From Microbacterium lushaniae (GTDB lineage Bacteria > Actinomycetota > Actinomycetes > Actinomycetales > Microbacteriaceae), in the NCBI RefSeq assembly GCF_008727775.1, contig NZ_CP044232.1, positions 3,410,001-3,474,000 on the forward strand: a DNA stretch of 64,000 bases. Reading direction: 5' to 3'. Shown here one piece after another: positions 56,240-64,000 of this stretch. The notes under the pieces are model-generated. The model saw only the letters and a program-made list of their open reading frames with translations, searched no databases and was not told where the DNA came from. The first letter of the stretch is position 1; the number at the start of each line of letters is the position of its first letter. A program made the translations under genes and the position numbers.

Positions 56240-57442
56240 ATGCGCGTCGACGACTTCGACCCCACCACCACCGATGACCCCGCCGAGACCCACGCCATGT
56301 ACGCGGGCCTGCGGGAGGCGTGCCCGGTCGCGTACTCCTCGGCGTACGGCGGGTTCTACGCCCTCACTCGATACGACGATGTCCGGGATGCCGCATCCGA
56401 CCCCCGCACCTTCATCTCGTCCGTGCGCGCGGTGGTGCCCAGCGACCCGCGGGGACTGCGCAGGCCTCCCCTGAACTTCGACGCACCGGCCCACACCCCC
56501 TACCGAAGGGCGCTGGATCGCACGCTTCAGCGCAGCAGACTCATGCGCCTGGAACCGGAGCTGCGGATGCGGGCGCGCGAGGCCCTGCGTCCGCTGCTGG
56601 AGGCCGGCGAAGGCGACATCGCCACGGGATTCGGCGTGCAGTTCCCGGCCTGGGTCACCACGACGTGGCTCAACCTCGAACCGGAGGTCGCGCCGCACCT
56701 GGCGCGCACGTCCTTCGCCTGGGTCAACGCGTGGCGCGAGCAGGACGGCGCGACGGTCACGGCCATGAGCGAGAAGATGTACGACATCGCGCGAGACCTC
56801 GTCGTCCGCCGACGCGCCGATCCCCTCCCCGAAGAGGAGGATCCGGCCAGTTCCCTGCTCGCCGAACGCGTCGACGGGGCACCGCTGGGCGAGGAGCACA
56901 TCGTCGGGGCGCTGCGCCAGAGCCTCGTCGTGGGGATGGTCGCCCCACCGATCCTCCTCGGCTCCATCGTTCGACACCTCTCCGACGACCCCGCGCTGCA
57001 GGACGCCCTGCGCGCCGACGTGTCGCTCCTGCCCGCGGCGGTCGAGGAGTTCATCCGCCTGTACACGCCCTACCGCGGGTTCGCCCGCACGGTGTCGCAC
57101 CCGGTCACCCTCCACGGGCGCACCATCGAGCCGGGGGTCCCGGTGACCCTCGCCTACGCCGCCGCCAACCGCGACCCCGCGATGTTCCCCGACCCCGAGT
57201 CATTCGTGATGGATCGTCCCAACATCCACCAGCACCTGGGTTTCGGGCGCGGCCGCCACCGCTGCGCGGGGATGCCGCTGGCCCGCATGATGATCACGAT
57301 CGCGCTGGAGGAGCTGCTGGGCGCCACGACCGCCATCCGCGCCGTCGGCCCGTTCGAACACGCGCGCATGCCCGAGGTCGGCCTCACCGCCGTGCCGGTG
57401 CAGGTCGTGCCGGCCGGAGAGCCCGCCCTATCCTTGACTTAA
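56240..57442 (+). CDS. Cytochrome P450, copy 1, with non-canonical I-helix
   Basis: 400-residue soluble bacterial P450. The heme-thiolate motif is FGRGRHRCAG (Cys342), and an ExxR motif lies in the preceding K-helix (EEFIRLY region). The I-helix reads GMVAPPILLGS (residues 232-242), lacking the acid-alcohol pair normally used for oxygen activation. The P450 at 60452 shares this peculiarity. The ATG at 56240 follows GAGGAG. It needs electron partners, and no ferredoxin or reductase gene is seen in the window. By context it may hydroxylate or O-demethylate an aromatic. A promoter-like patch overlaps its 3' end. Confidence 0.9.
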   Translation: MRVDDFDPTTTDDPAETHAMYAGLREACPVAYSSAYGGFYALTRYDDVRDAASDPRTFISSVRAVVPSDPRGLRRPPLNFDAPAHTPYRRALDRTLQRSRLMRLEPELRMRAREALRPLLEAGEGDIATGFGVQFPAWVTTTWLNLEPEVAPHLARTSFAWVNAWREQDGATVTAMSEKMYDIARDLVVRRRADPLPEEEDPASSLLAERVDGAPLGEEHIVGALRQSLVVGMVAPPILLGSIVRHLSDDPALQDALRADVSLLPAAVEEFIRLYTPYRGFARTVSHPVTLHGRTIEPGVPVTLAYAAANRDPAMFPDPESFVMDRPNIHQHLGFGRGRHRCAGMPLARMMITIALEELLGATTAIRAVGPFEHARMPEVGLTAVPVQVVPAGEPALSLT

Positions 57443-57462
57443 CGATGTCCGGTCGTTAGCTT
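57434..57462 (+). promoter_or_regulatory. Promoter/operator ahead of the ABC transporter-P450 operon
   Basis: TTGACT (57434-57439) and TAGCTT (57457-57462) are 17 bases apart, a passable sigma-70-type pair. Between them is the dyad TAACGA-N7-TCGTTA (57440-57445 and 57453-57458), well placed for repressor binding. The site overlaps the stop of the preceding P450. Confidence 0.5.
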
Positions 57463-57499
57463 TTCGGTAACGTATCCGATTCGACGAAGACGGACCCCG

Positions 57500-59275
57500 A
57501 TGACGACGCTGTCTCCCCCGACCGCCCCGCCGCCCACAGGGCCGCCGACGGTCCCCTTCGGTGCGGTGCCGGTCGGCCGCGCCCGGCGCCGGCTGTCGCC
57601 GTTCACGATCGTCTGCATCGTCGTGGCCGCCGCCATGGGCGCCCTCGGGGTCGTCCCGCTCGTCGCCGTGGCCGTCAGCGCGGTCACGCAGGGCCAGGAG
57701 GTGCTCGACGCGCTGGCGAAGGAGGACGTCGTCGGCCTCGTGCGCAACACCCTCATCGTCGTCTCGGTCAGCACCGTCATCGCCCTCGTCATCGGCGCGG
57801 TGCTCGCGTGGATCAACGAGCGCACGGATGCGGGCATGGGCCTGATCACCGAGGCGATGCCGCTCATCCCCTTCATGCTGCCGCCCATCGCCGGCTCGAT
57901 CGGCTGGGTACTCCTGCTCTCGCCGCAGGCGGGGTTCCTGAACGGGATCCTGCGGTGGTTCCTGGGCCTGTTCGGGATCCAGGCCGAGCAGGGTCCCTTC
58001 GACATCTACACGTGGTACGGCCTCATCCTCGTCTACACGATCTACGCGGTTCCCTACAGCTTCATGATGTGCACGACCGGCCTCCGCAACATGGACCCGT
58101 CCCTCGAGGAGCAGAGCCGTGTGAGCGGCTCGCCGATGCTGCGGACCCTGCGCAAGGTCACCCTGCCGGCGATGCTCCCCAGCCTCCTGGGCGCCACGAT
58201 GCTCATCCTGATGAGCAGCTTCGGGCTGTTCTCCATCCCCAGCGTGATCGGCCGCGGTGCCGACATCCCGATCCTCTCCACGCGCATCGTGCACCTGCTG
58301 AACTTCACCTTCCCGGCGCAGACGGGCGCGGCGATCGGGCTGAGCCTCATCCTCGTGGCCTTCGTGGCGGTGTTCTGGTGGGTCCAGACCACGACGCTCA
58401 AGCGCGGCCGGTTCGCCACGATCGGCGGCAAGGGGCAGCGCGCGACGCGGATCCGCCTGGGCAAGGCACGGCCGTGGGTGCGCGCGGGCGTCGTGCTGTA
58501 CATCTTCTTCACGACCATCGCCCCGGTTCTCGCACTGCTGATCGTCTCCCTCAACGGCTTCTGGACCCTCAACATCGACTGGACCGCTCTGAGCTTCGAG
58601 GCGTTCGTCAACGCCCTGTTCGAAGACCGCTCGACGCGACGGGCCCTGACGAACAGCCTCACCTTCGGCGTCATCGGCTCGATCATCGGCATCGCCGCGG
58701 TCGCGCTCGCGTCACTGTGGATCGTCCGCTCACGCAGCCGCGCGGCCAGGTTCCTCGACGGCACCATCAAGTTCCCCGCGATGCTGTCGCACCTGATCAT
58801 CGCGGTCGGCTTCGTCCTGGCGTTCGCCGGCCCGCCGTTCCAGCTCGGCGGCACGGCGATCATCATGATCGGCGCCTACCTCGCGCTGTACATCCCGCAG
58901 GCCTCGGTCAGCGCCGACACGGCGGTGGCCCAGGTGGGCAGGGAGCTGCCCGAGGCCTCGCGCGTGTCGGGGGCGAGCGAGGCCCGCACCATCCGCCGCG
59001 TCTTCCTGCCCCTCATGGCCCCCGCCCTGGTCCTGGGCTGGGCGATGCTGTTCGTCCGCATGATCGGCGACCTCACCGCGTCCTCCATCCTGGCCGGCAC
59101 GCGCAACAACGTCATCGGCTTCCGGATCCTGGAGATCTACCAGAACGGCTCATACGCCGAACTGGCGGCCGTGTCCACCTTCCTGACGGTGCTCAGCGCC
59201 GTCATCGTCATCGGCGTGCTCGTGGTGTCTCGGCGCCTCGCACGCTGGAACCACCACAGCCTCGGAGGCAGCTGA
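57500..59275 (+). CDS. ABC transporter permease, fused two-domain type (iron(III)/polyamine-like)
   Basis: 591 residues with about twelve membrane spans in two homologous halves, each bearing a binding-protein-dependent transport EAA-type loop (EEQSRVSGSPMLRTLRKVTLP and PEASRVSGASEARTIRRVFLP). This double-permease arrangement is seen in FbpB/ThiP-like importers of iron, thiamine or phosphonates. It is followed two bases later by its ATPase. No substrate-binding protein is encoded nearby, so a remote partner is needed. Operonic linkage with a P450 suggests uptake of an aromatic substrate or of iron for heme. Confidence 0.88.
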   Translation: MTTLSPPTAPPPTGPPTVPFGAVPVGRARRRLSPFTIVCIVVAAAMGALGVVPLVAVAVSAVTQGQEVLDALAKEDVVGLVRNTLIVVSVSTVIALVIGAVLAWINERTDAGMGLITEAMPLIPFMLPPIAGSIGWVLLLSPQAGFLNGILRWFLGLFGIQAEQGPFDIYTWYGLILVYTIYAVPYSFMMCTTGLRNMDPSLEEQSRVSGSPMLRTLRKVTLPAMLPSLLGATMLILMSSFGLFSIPSVIGRGADIPILSTRIVHLLNFTFPAQTGAAIGLSLILVAFVAVFWWVQTTTLKRGRFATIGGKGQRATRIRLGKARPWVRAGVVLYIFFTTIAPVLALLIVSLNGFWTLNIDWTALSFEAFVNALFEDRSTRRALTNSLTFGVIGSIIGIAAVALASLWIVRSRSRAARFLDGTIKFPAMLSHLIIAVGFVLAFAGPPFQLGGTAIIMIGAYLALYIPQASVSADTAVAQVGRELPEASRVSGASEARTIRRVFLPLMAPALVLGWAMLFVRMIGDLTASSILAGTRNNVIGFRILEIYQNGSYAELAAVSTFLTVLSAVIVIGVLVVSRRLARWNHHSLGGS

Positions 59276-59276
59276 C

Positions 59277-60455
59277 ATGATGCAGACGCTCAAGACCCGC
59301 ACGGCCGGCGCCGGCGCGCACGAGGGCACCGCTCCCGTCGTGCGCCTGCGCGAGGTCGCCAAGCGGTTCCGCCGGGCCGACGGCACCGTCGCGAACGCGA
59401 TCGACGGTGTGACGCTGGATGTCATGCCCGGCGAATTCGTCGTGCTTCTCGGGCCCTCCGGATGCGGCAAGACCACGCTGCTGCGGACGATCGCGGGCCT
59501 CGAACGCGCGGACGAGGGCGAGATCGACATCCACGGGGCGACGGTGTTCTCCCACGAGCGGCGCATCGAGCTGCCGCCGGAGAAGCGCAACCTCAGCATG
59601 ATCTTCCAGTCCTACGCGCTGTGGCCGCACCTCACCGTGTTCGACAACGTCGCCTATCCGCTGCGCAGCCGCAGGCAGCGATACTCCAAGGCGGAGATCG
59701 CCGAGAAGGTGAACCGCGTCCTCGAGCTGGTGGGCGTCGGCGAGCTGGGCCGGCAGTTCCCCGGCCAGATGTCGGGCGGGCAGCAGCAGCGCGTCGCGCT
59801 CGCGCGTGCGCTGGTGGACGGCGGCGATCTCGTGCTCTTCGACGAGCCGCTCTCGAACGTCGACGCGAAGGTCCGCGAGACGCTGCGGCGCGAACTGCTC
59901 GAGATGCAGCGCACCCTCGGCTTCGCCGCCGTGTACGTCACGCATGATCAGCATGAGGCGATGGAGCTCGCGCACCGTGTCGCCGTCATGGGCGCCGGCA
60001 GAGTGCGCCAGCTCGGACCTCCCACCGAGGTGTACTCGGCACCCACGAGCCGCTACGTCGCGAACTTCATCGGCACCACGAACGAGATCCCCGCGACCGT
60101 GCAGGCACTGGAGGGCGAGACGGTGGTCCTGGACACGCCCGCGGGTCAGGCCCGCGGCATCCGGGCCTCCGACGGCCTGACCGTCGGCGACCGGGTCGTG
60201 GCGTGCTTCCGCCCGGAGTACGGCATCGTCGACGAGCGGCGGGAAGACGGGAACGTGTGGGACGGGATCGTCGAACGGGTCCTGTTCCTCGGCGCCACGT
60301 CCGAGACGGTCGTGCGGCTGGGCGGAACCGACCAGCGCGTGCGCGTGACGACGCTCGGGGAGCCGGCCCACCGCGACGGCGACGACATCACGCTGTTCGT
60401 CCCGGCCGCGCGACTGCGCGTCCTGGCCGAGGGCTCGACGGGAGTGAGCGCATGA
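59277..60455 (+). CDS. ABC transporter ATP-binding protein (PotA/FbpC-like)
   Basis: 392-residue ATPase with Walker A GPSGCGKTT, Q-loop IFQSYALWPHLTVF, signature MSGGQQQRVALARAL, Walker B LVLFDEPLSNVDAK and switch THDQHEAM. The region from about 270 is a TOBE/OB-type regulatory domain, as in PotA and FbpC. The ATG at 59277 follows GGAGG and lies two bases from the permease stop. It overlaps the P450 start by four bases. Confidence 0.9.
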   Translation: MMQTLKTRTAGAGAHEGTAPVVRLREVAKRFRRADGTVANAIDGVTLDVMPGEFVVLLGPSGCGKTTLLRTIAGLERADEGEIDIHGATVFSHERRIELPPEKRNLSMIFQSYALWPHLTVFDNVAYPLRSRRQRYSKAEIAEKVNRVLELVGVGELGRQFPGQMSGGQQQRVALARALVDGGDLVLFDEPLSNVDAKVRETLRRELLEMQRTLGFAAVYVTHDQHEAMELAHRVAVMGAGRVRQLGPPTEVYSAPTSRYVANFIGTTNEIPATVQALEGETVVLDTPAGQARGIRASDGLTVGDRVVACFRPEYGIVDERREDGNVWDGIVERVLFLGATSETVVRLGGTDQRVRVTTLGEPAHRDGDDITLFVPAARLRVLAEGSTGVSA

Positions 60456-61681
60456 CGATCTCCGACCTTCCCGGCACGCGGGACGACGAGCGACGCCGCG
60501 ACGAGCACGACTTCGATCCGGTGCGCCCGGGCGAGACCTTCACGAGCGCGCACGAGGAGTTCCGTCAGCTGCGGCAGCGCCACGACGGCCTGGCCCGGAG
60601 CCAGGAGTACGACGGATTCTGGGCGGCGGTCGGATATGACGAAGTGCTCCAGGTGATCACCGACATCGAGCACTTCACCACGCGCAAGCAAAACGCCGTG
60701 CCGAAGTTCGCCTTCACGGGCGTGCGGCCGCCGCTGCACCTCGATCCCCCCGAGCACACGGCGTACCGCCGGGTGATCAACCGGTTCTTCACGCCGCCGC
60801 GTATGCGGGCGCTCGAGCCGCACGTGCGGGAGGCGGCGGTCTCGCTGCTGGATCCGCTGCTGTCCGAGCGCTGGATCGACGTGTGCAAGCAGTACGCGCA
60901 CCGATTCCCCGCATACGTGTTCGCGAAGTTCTTCAATCTCGACGTGGCCACGTCCGAGCTCATCAAGAACGTCAGCGGCACCTATGTCGACGCCATCCAG
61001 GTGCTCGACCACGACACCGTGAAGTCACTGAGCGGCAGGCTCTACGAGATCGCGCAGGGCATCATCGACGAGCGCGTGGCCGGGGACTTCGATCCCGAGG
61101 AGGACCTGACCGCGGGACTACTGGCCGCGCGGCACGAGGGCGAGCCGCTGCCGGCGGCGATGATCCTCGGATGCGTGCGTCAGCTCATCGTGACCGGGAT
61201 GGTCGCGCCCAGCGTCTTCACCGGCAACATGTTCGTGCATCTGAGCCGCGACCCCGGCCTGCAGGACGCTCTGCGCGCCGACCCGTCGCTCATCCCGGCC
61301 GCCGTCGAGGAGATGCTGCGGCTGTACTCGCCGTACCGCGGGATGGCGCGCACCGCACGCGAGGACGTCGTGCTGGCGGGCCAGCTCATCCGCAAGGACG
61401 ACCCCATCGCCCTCGTGTACACCTCGGCCAACCGCGACGAGAAGGTGTTCCCCGACGGGGAGCGGTTCATCCTCGACCGCGAGAACATCCAGCGGCACAT
61501 CGCCTTCGGGCGGGGTACGCACAGCTGCCCCGGCGCGCCGCTCGCGCGCATGATGATGTGCATCACGCTGGAGGAGGCCCTCGCCCGCACCGCGTCCTGG
61601 CGCCTTACGGACGAGCCCGAGATGGCGATCTGGGCCGAGTGGGGCACGCGCTCGGTCCCCCTGGACTTCGTCCGCGCCTGA
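60452..61681 (+). CDS. Cytochrome P450, copy 2, operonic with the ABC transporter
   Basis: 409 residues. The heme-binding motif is FGRGTHSCPG (Cys359); the K-helix EEMLRLYSPYRGMAR is present. The I-helix reads GMVAPSVFTGN (249-259), again without the usual acidic/threonine pair, matching the P450 at 56240, to which it is clearly related. The translational overlap with the ATPase (ATGA) is strong evidence that import and oxidation serve one substrate. O-demethylation or hydroxylation of a methoxyaromatic is plausible, but not demonstrated by sequence. Redox partners are not encoded adjacent. Confidence 0.9.
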   Translation: MTISDLPGTRDDERRRDEHDFDPVRPGETFTSAHEEFRQLRQRHDGLARSQEYDGFWAAVGYDEVLQVITDIEHFTTRKQNAVPKFAFTGVRPPLHLDPPEHTAYRRVINRFFTPPRMRALEPHVREAAVSLLDPLLSERWIDVCKQYAHRFPAYVFAKFFNLDVATSELIKNVSGTYVDAIQVLDHDTVKSLSGRLYEIAQGIIDERVAGDFDPEEDLTAGLLAARHEGEPLPAAMILGCVRQLIVTGMVAPSVFTGNMFVHLSRDPGLQDALRADPSLIPAAVEEMLRLYSPYRGMARTAREDVVLAGQLIRKDDPIALVYTSANRDEKVFPDGERFILDRENIQRHIAFGRGTHSCPGAPLARMMMCITLEEALARTASWRLTDEPEMAIWAEWGTRSVPLDFVRA

Positions 61682-61704
61682 CCCCGCCCCATCCCCCGCC
61701 TCCC

Positions 61705-61737
61705 GTCCCCGCGACCTCACGTCCCCCGCGACCTCAC
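61705..61737. repeat. Short tandem repeat
   Basis: GTCCCCGCGACCTCAC (61705-61720) is repeated next to itself as GTCCCCCGCGACCTCAC (61721-61737), just before the nested palindrome at 61738. It is non-coding. Confidence 0.6.
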
Positions 61738-61812
61738 CCCGCGAGACTGCAACCCACCGTCGAGACCGCGACATAATGGCGCGGTCTCGACGGCTGCGTG
61801 CAGTCTCGCGGG
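61738..61812. repeat. Nested palindromic intergenic element / bidirectional terminator
   Basis: Two concentric perfect stems: 14-base arms 61738-61751 and 61799-61812, and 12-base arms 61759-61770 and 61780-61791, with seven-base internal loops on both sides and terminal loop ACATAATGG. It lies between convergent P450 and PaaX genes. The elaborate symmetry suggests a dispersed repeat element rather than a simple terminator, though it would terminate transcription both ways. Confidence 0.7.
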
Positions 61813-61828
61813 CGCCTGGTCCGCGGGG

Positions 61829-62692
61829 TCACGCGCCGTCGGGTTCGACGGGTCGGACATGGTCGGCCACATCCGCGTCGACGAGGGTGCGCAGGTGCGC
61901 CAGCGCGGTACGCGCGAGCAGGCGCCGCACCGTCAAGAACACCTCGCGCGCATGCGACTGCGGCCAATCCGCGGGCAGGACGGCGGCGGGCAGGTCGGGG
62001 TCGGTGAGACTGAGGCGCCGCCAGTCGCGCAGCACCGTGGTCCGCACGCGCAGGGCCGTCCCCCCGTCCACGCTCGTCGCCGCCGTCGCGAACGAGCCGT
62101 ACTCGTCGAGGAAGCGCGCATAGGCGGCGCGCAGGCTCCGGAGGTCGAACGCATCCGTCGCCGACACGCCGTCCAGCTCGAGCGGCCCCCGGAAGGCGGC
62201 GAGCGCAACACCCTGCGCGGCTGCGAGCGCCCGGAGGTCGTCCACCGTGGATCGCGGGTGTATCCACACCCCGTCGGCGAGCGAGCCGAATCCGACATCC
62301 TCGAGGCGCTGACGCCACCGCCGGCGCTCCACGCGGTCTCCGACCGATGCGGGCACGATCCCCACCGTCCAGCTTCCGTCCCATTCCGTGGCCTCGCCGA
62401 AGCGCAGCACGCGCACCAGGCGATCCTGGTGGACGCTCCGCCCCCACTCGCCGAGTCGATAGCGCGTGGCACCCGATCCGCGGCTCGCCTCCAGGAGCCC
62501 GCGCTGGGTCGCACGGCTGAGCGCCGAACGTGCTCCGCTCTCGGTCACGCCGAATTCACCCAGGATGCGGATGATGGACGCCGAGGTGAGCCCGGGACCG
62601 GCGTCGAACGAGTAATCGGCCAGAAGTGCGCCCAGGAGCCGCTGCGGCTGTTGCCCCTCCTGGTCCCGCGGGAGGTCTCCGGGCGCGGTCAT
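61829..62692 (-). CDS. PaaX-family transcriptional regulator
   Basis: 287 residues. An N-terminal winged helix ([42 protein letters not shown]) is followed by the PaaX central domain ([43 protein letters not shown]) and C-terminal domain. PaaX proteins repress aromatic catabolic genes and are released by CoA thioesters such as phenylacetyl-CoA. The ATG at 62692 begins the conserved part; an ATG 14 codons upstream is possible. It is divergent from the third P450, its likely target. Confidence 0.88.
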   Translation of the reverse strand: MTAPGDLPRDQEGQQPQRLLGALLADYSFDAGPGLTSASIIRILGEFGVTESGARSALSRATQRGLLEASRGSGATRYRLGEWGRSVHQDRLVRVLRFGEATEWDGSWTVGIVPASVGDRVERRRWRQRLEDVGFGSLADGVWIHPRSTVDDLRALAAAQGVALAAFRGPLELDGVSATDAFDLRSLRAAYARFLDEYGSFATAATSVDGGTALRVRTTVLRDWRRLSLTDPDLPAAVLPADWPQSHAREVFLTVRRLLARTALAHLRTLVDADVADHVRPVEPDGA

Positions 62693-62722
62693 GGCCTCAC
62701 TGTAGCCGTCCTGCACGGGAGC

Positions 62723-62750
62723 TTGCAGTTCCATGTCCGCTCGGTATTAT
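62723..62750 (+). promoter_or_regulatory. Candidate promoter of the third P450
   Basis: TTGCAG (62723-62728) and TATTAT (62745-62750) with a 16-base spacer form a good sigma-70-like promoter. TTGCA (62723-62727) and TGCAA (62755-62759) frame it as a dyad that could bind the divergently encoded PaaX regulator. Confidence 0.5.
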
Positions 62751-62775
62751 CAAGTGCAAACAGAGGAGTGCGCGT

Positions 62776-64000
62776 ATGGCGACGATGCCGACCGACACCG
62801 CCGTGGGCGAGGACTGGGATCCGCTCACGCCGGGATCGGAGACCGAGCCCACCGGCGCGCACCGACGGCTTCGCGAAGAGCATCCGGTGGCATTCACCCG
62901 CCGGTGGGGCGGCTTCTATACGCTCTCCCGCTACAGCGACATCCTGGCCGCCGCCGCCGACCCCGTCACCTACTCGAGTGCGCAGAAGACGACCATCCCC
63001 GACACCACCGGTCCGAGCAGACCGCCGAGGCCGCCGCTGGAGACCGATCCGCCGCGGCACGGTCAATTCCGCACCCTCCTGAACAAGTACTTCGCCCCTC
63101 GCCGCATCCGGGCGCTCGAACCGGCCATCCGCCGCATCGCGCGCGACCTGGTCTCCGCCGCCGCGACCGGACGCCCGGTCGAGGCCGTGGCCGAGATCAC
63201 CTACGCGATGCCGGCACAGGTGCTGTGCACGTTCCTGGGCATCCCCGCGTCGGACGGCGCGCACATCAAGACGATGGCCAACGAGGTCCTCTCGGCCGCA
63301 CACCGGGGCGATACGACCGCCCACAAGGCCGCCAACGACCGCATCTACGCGTACATCGACGCCCTCGTCGCACAGCGGCGCGACGCGCCTCAGGACCCGG
63401 AGTCCGATCCGGTCTCAGGCCTCCTGCAGGCGCGCATCGACGGCAGGCCCCTCACGACGGACGAGGTCTCGGCCGTCCTGCGACTGCTGCTGCAGGCAGG
63501 CCACGGAACGACGACCAACGCCCTGGGCAGCGCCATCCGCCTCCTCGCCGAGCGGCCCGACATCCAGCGACGACTGCGCGCCGAGCCGCACCTGATCGCC
63601 CCCGCGATCGAAGAGCTCGTGCGGGTGTGGACCCCGGCTCGTCTGCTGGCACGCACCACGACGCGCGACGTCGAGCTGCATGACCGGCTCATCCCCGCCG
63701 GGTCGAAGATCGCCCTCATGTGGTCATCCGCGAATCGCGACGCCGACGCCTTCGACGACCCCGACACGTTCGACCTCGACCGGCGCCCCAACCGGCATGT
63801 GGGTTTCGGCCACGGCATCCACACGTGCCTCGGCGCACCGCTCGCGCGCGCCGAGCTGCGCATCGCGATCGAGGAGCTGTTCGCGGTGACGGAGTGGATC
63901 GAGCCGGCGGGAACCGCTGAGGACGCCGGATGGCCGCACATCGGCCCGAGCGCGCTCCCGGTGCGCCTGCTTCCGCGTCGTCGCGCGCTCGACACCGCAT
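62776..64000 (+). CDS. Cytochrome P450, copy 3 (3' end just off window)
   Basis: 408 codons are present with no stop, and most of the protein is complete. Heme motif [10 protein letters not shown] (Cys351), K-helix [15 protein letters not shown] and I-helix AGHGTTTNA (241-249), which keeps the conserved threonine, unlike the two P450s upstream. The ATG at 62776 follows GAGGAG. It belongs to the general soluble actinobacterial P450 type and is only distantly related to the other two. Regulation by the divergent PaaX protein is likely. The substrate is unknown. Confidence 0.88.
   Translation, partial: MATMPTDTAVGEDWDPLTPGSETEPTGAHRRLREEHPVAFTRRWGGFYTLSRYSDILAAAADPVTYSSAQKTTIPDTTGPSRPPRPPLETDPPRHGQFRTLLNKYFAPRRIRALEPAIRRIARDLVSAAATGRPVEAVAEITYAMPAQVLCTFLGIPASDGAHIKTMANEVLSAAHRGDTTAHKAANDRIYAYIDALVAQRRDAPQDPESDPVSGLLQARIDGRPLTTDEVSAVLRLLLQAGHGTTTNALGSAIRLLAERPDIQRRLRAEPHLIAPAIEELVRVWTPARLLARTTTRDVELHDRLIPAGSKIALMWSSANRDADAFDDPDTFDLDRRPNRHVGFGHGIHTCLGAPLARAELRIAIEELFAVTEWIEPAGTAEDAGWPHIGPSALPVRLLPRRRALDTA

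Noticed and set aside
57500..60455. Assignment of the ABC transporter to iron uptake
   Set aside because: The family similarity is to iron, polyamine and thiamine importers alike, no binding protein is present and the P450 linkage argues for an organic substrate, so no substrate is assigned.

Overview
The window looks like chromosomal DNA of a high-GC Gram-positive actinobacterium. Codons are strongly G/C-ending, GTG starts are frequent, genes are packed with ATGA/GTGA overlaps, there is a LAATG wall-anchor signal typical of class E sortases, and the protein families (PaaX, PadR, AcoR-like activators without a sigma-54 contact loop) fit. A member of Microbacteriaceae such as Microbacterium is my best guess; no rRNA or other phylogenetic marker is present to prove it. 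I found no tRNA, rRNA, insertion sequence, phage gene or CRISPR array, and no gene-free stretch longer than 300 bases.

Nearly the whole window appears devoted to uptake and catabolism of plant or lignin-derived aromatics. (1) 1-3447, minus strand: split transketolase, zinc alcohol dehydrogenase and the start of a sugar-type ABC ATPase. (2) 3665-10471, plus strand: an aldehyde dehydrogenase, a MarR regulator and a tetrahydrofolate (THF)-dependent O-demethylation unit (MetF, PurU, LigM/DesA-like demethylase), then PadR and a divergent FolE. (3) 10538-34211: an oxidative block containing DhaK/DhaL/HAD/class II aldolase/SDR, an AraC regulator, a vanillyl-alcohol/eugenol-oxidase-like flavoenzyme, an HpaB-like monooxygenase, a flavin reductase fused to a GntR/FCD-like regulator, an AcoR-like activator, and one long operon of a luciferase-like monooxygenase, a CocE esterase, a Liv ABC importer and an SDR. 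A second luciferase-like monooxygenase, a quinone-oxidoreductase-like protein and another SDR follow. A palindrome GTCTCA-N3-TGAGAC marks the promoters of this block.

(4) 34402-51941: a second aldehyde dehydrogenase, a GntR regulator, a second Liv importer, a DUF1932-type dehydrogenase, an acyl-CoA ligase/SDR/MaoC operon, a MarR regulator, a second LigM-like demethylase and, divergently, GalB-, GalC- and GalD-like enzymes plus a VOC-type extradiol dioxygenase. Read together, the last five genes form an apparently complete 3-O-methylgallate -> gallate -> oxalomesaconate -> pyruvate + oxaloacetate route. (5) 52019-64000: a secreted, wall-anchored tannase-like esterase, a MetE-like methyltransferase, three cytochrome P450s, a binding-protein-less ABC transporter and a PaaX regulator.

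The combined picture, which is inference from gene content, is as follows. Esters and phenolic side chains are opened by the secreted esterase, VAO-type oxidase, luciferase-like monooxygenases and CocE hydrolase. Aldehydes are oxidised by the two ALDHs. Methoxyl groups are removed either oxidatively (P450s) or by transfer to THF (two LigM-like enzymes), with MetF and PurU returning the methyl group to formate and free THF. The gallate-type ring is opened and split into central metabolites. Many functions occur as paralogous pairs (ALDH, LigM, Liv, luciferase-like monooxygenase), suggesting parallel routes for differently methoxylated or substituted substrates.
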